Below are positions 4,687 to 5,208 of a stretch of 5,208 nucleotides of DNA, one piece after another. Each line of letters opens with the position of its first letter. Position 1 is the first letter of the stretch. The DNA lies in NCBI GenBank assembly GCA_947505995.1, contig CANNNB010000177.1, positions 1-5,208 on the forward strand, written 5' to 3'. The notes under the pieces were generated by a model that worked only from the letters and a program-made list of their open reading frames with translations, was not told the DNA's origin and did no database searches. This DNA is from Comamonadaceae bacterium (GTDB lineage Bacteria; Pseudomonadota; Gammaproteobacteria; Burkholderiales; Burkholderiaceae). The position numbers were made by a program, and so were the translations under genes.

Positions 4687-5208
4687 ATGAGCTTTGTTTT
4701 CCCCCCAGCCCCCGTGGTTTCCGTACCGGTTTTGGGACGAGCTGAACGATATCCAGCACGCCGTATTTATTGCGTGGGTCGCAATTACGAAGAACACGCC
4801 AAGGAAATGGGTTTCACTGGGCGCGAGCCACCTTTCTTCTTTTTAAAACCAACTGACGCGCTGGTGGTTGTGAACGAGGGCGAGACAGGCCACATGCCCT
4901 ACCCCAGCTTGACAAAAAATTTCCACCATGAAATTGAACTGGTTGTGGCGATTGGAACCGGTGGACGAAACATCAAAGCAGCAGATGCCGAAAAACACAT
5001 CTTTGGTTATGCCGTGGGACTCGACATGACACGTCGCGATTTGCAAAACGACATGAAGAAACAAGGTCGTCCTTGGTGCATCGGCAAAGCATTTGACCAT
5101 TCAGCACCCATCGGCCCCATCACGCCCATCGATCAGGCGGGTGACGTGAATCATGCCGACTTAGATGTCTTGGTCAATGGTGCCGTTCGTCAAACCAGCA
5201 ATGTTGCC
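4687..5208 (+). CDS. nagK: Fumarylacetoacetate hydrolase family protein, probable fumarylpyruvate hydrolase (partial, runs off the window)
   Basis: The frame is open for 174 codons to the window edge with no stop; the family is usually about 230 residues, so roughly the last quarter is missing. FAH-family enzymes cleave the C-C bond of diketo acids in the cytoplasm using a divalent metal. YCVGRNYEEHAKEMG (28-42) and PPFFFLKP (48-55) are the conserved N-terminal part. HHEIELVVAIG (80-90) supplies metal ligands E82 and E84, and GLDMTRRDLQ (111-120) supplies D113. K134 in the GKAFD stretch fits the conserved active-site lysine. The pattern is closest to NagK-type fumarylpyruvate hydrolase, the last step of the gentisate pathway, giving fumarate and pyruvate. 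Other 2-keto-acid hydrolases of the family remain possible. ATG 4687 has Shine-Dalgarno AAAGG (4677-4681), five bases upstream. As first gene of a MarR-controlled operon, it is probably followed by maleylpyruvate isomerase or gentisate dioxygenase. Confidence 0.85.
   Translation, partial: MSFVFPPAPVVSVPVLGRAERYPARRIYCVGRNYEEHAKEMGFTGREPPFFFLKPTDALVVVNEGETGHMPYPSLTKNFHHEIELVVAIGTGGRNIKAADAEKHIFGYAVGLDMTRRDLQNDMKKQGRPWCIGKAFDHSAPIGPITPIDQAGDVNHADLDVLVNGAVRQTSNVA

Noticed and set aside
1..5208. Mobile elements, CRISPR arrays, tRNA or rRNA genes, defence or toxin-antitoxin modules
   Set aside because: There are no transposase or integrase features, no regularly spaced repeats, no cloverleaf-like sequence and no small paired genes; all long frames are explained by ordinary chromosomal families.

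Overview
The window looks like chromosomal DNA of a betaproteobacterium, most likely Burkholderiales and possibly Comamonadaceae. The clues are the tail of a rho-like gene followed by rpmE, the moderate base composition, the type-B L31 sequence, and a MarR-type regulator facing a NagK-like fumarylpyruvate hydrolase. The genus is inference, because no marker here is decisive.

Left part (1-494): the last 12 codons of what appears to be transcription terminator factor Rho, a 126-bp gap with promoter-like and hairpin-forming sequence, the gene for zinc-independent ribosomal protein L31 type B, and a strong intrinsic terminator with a GCAA tetraloop. This is a conserved housekeeping block.

Middle part (about 509-3664): an extended -10 promoter whose predicted transcription start falls on the GTG start of a 587-residue multi-pass membrane protein. 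That protein looks like a GT-C (ArnT/PMT-like) glycosyltransferase. A 446-residue MATE/NorM-type cation-coupled efflux protein follows 14 bp later. The two probably form an operon, and neither has a convincing ribosome binding site.

Right part (3702-5208): a 99-residue antibiotic-biosynthesis-monooxygenase (ABM) fold protein, then convergently a MarR-family regulator on the minus strand. Diverging from the regulator is a fumarylacetoacetate-hydrolase family gene, best read as fumarylpyruvate hydrolase of the gentisate pathway, which runs off the window end. The marR/hydrolase gap carries a perfect 14-bp palindrome overlapping the candidate promoters of both genes. This is a typical local repressor switch for an aromatic-acid catabolic operon, whose remaining genes would lie beyond the right edge.

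No mobile element, CRISPR array, tRNA, rRNA or phage gene is visible, and I see no clearly novel system. The most informative items are the shared marR/hydrolase operator, the possible leaderless GTG start of the glycosyltransferase, and the inverted repeat and hairpin upstream of rpmE.
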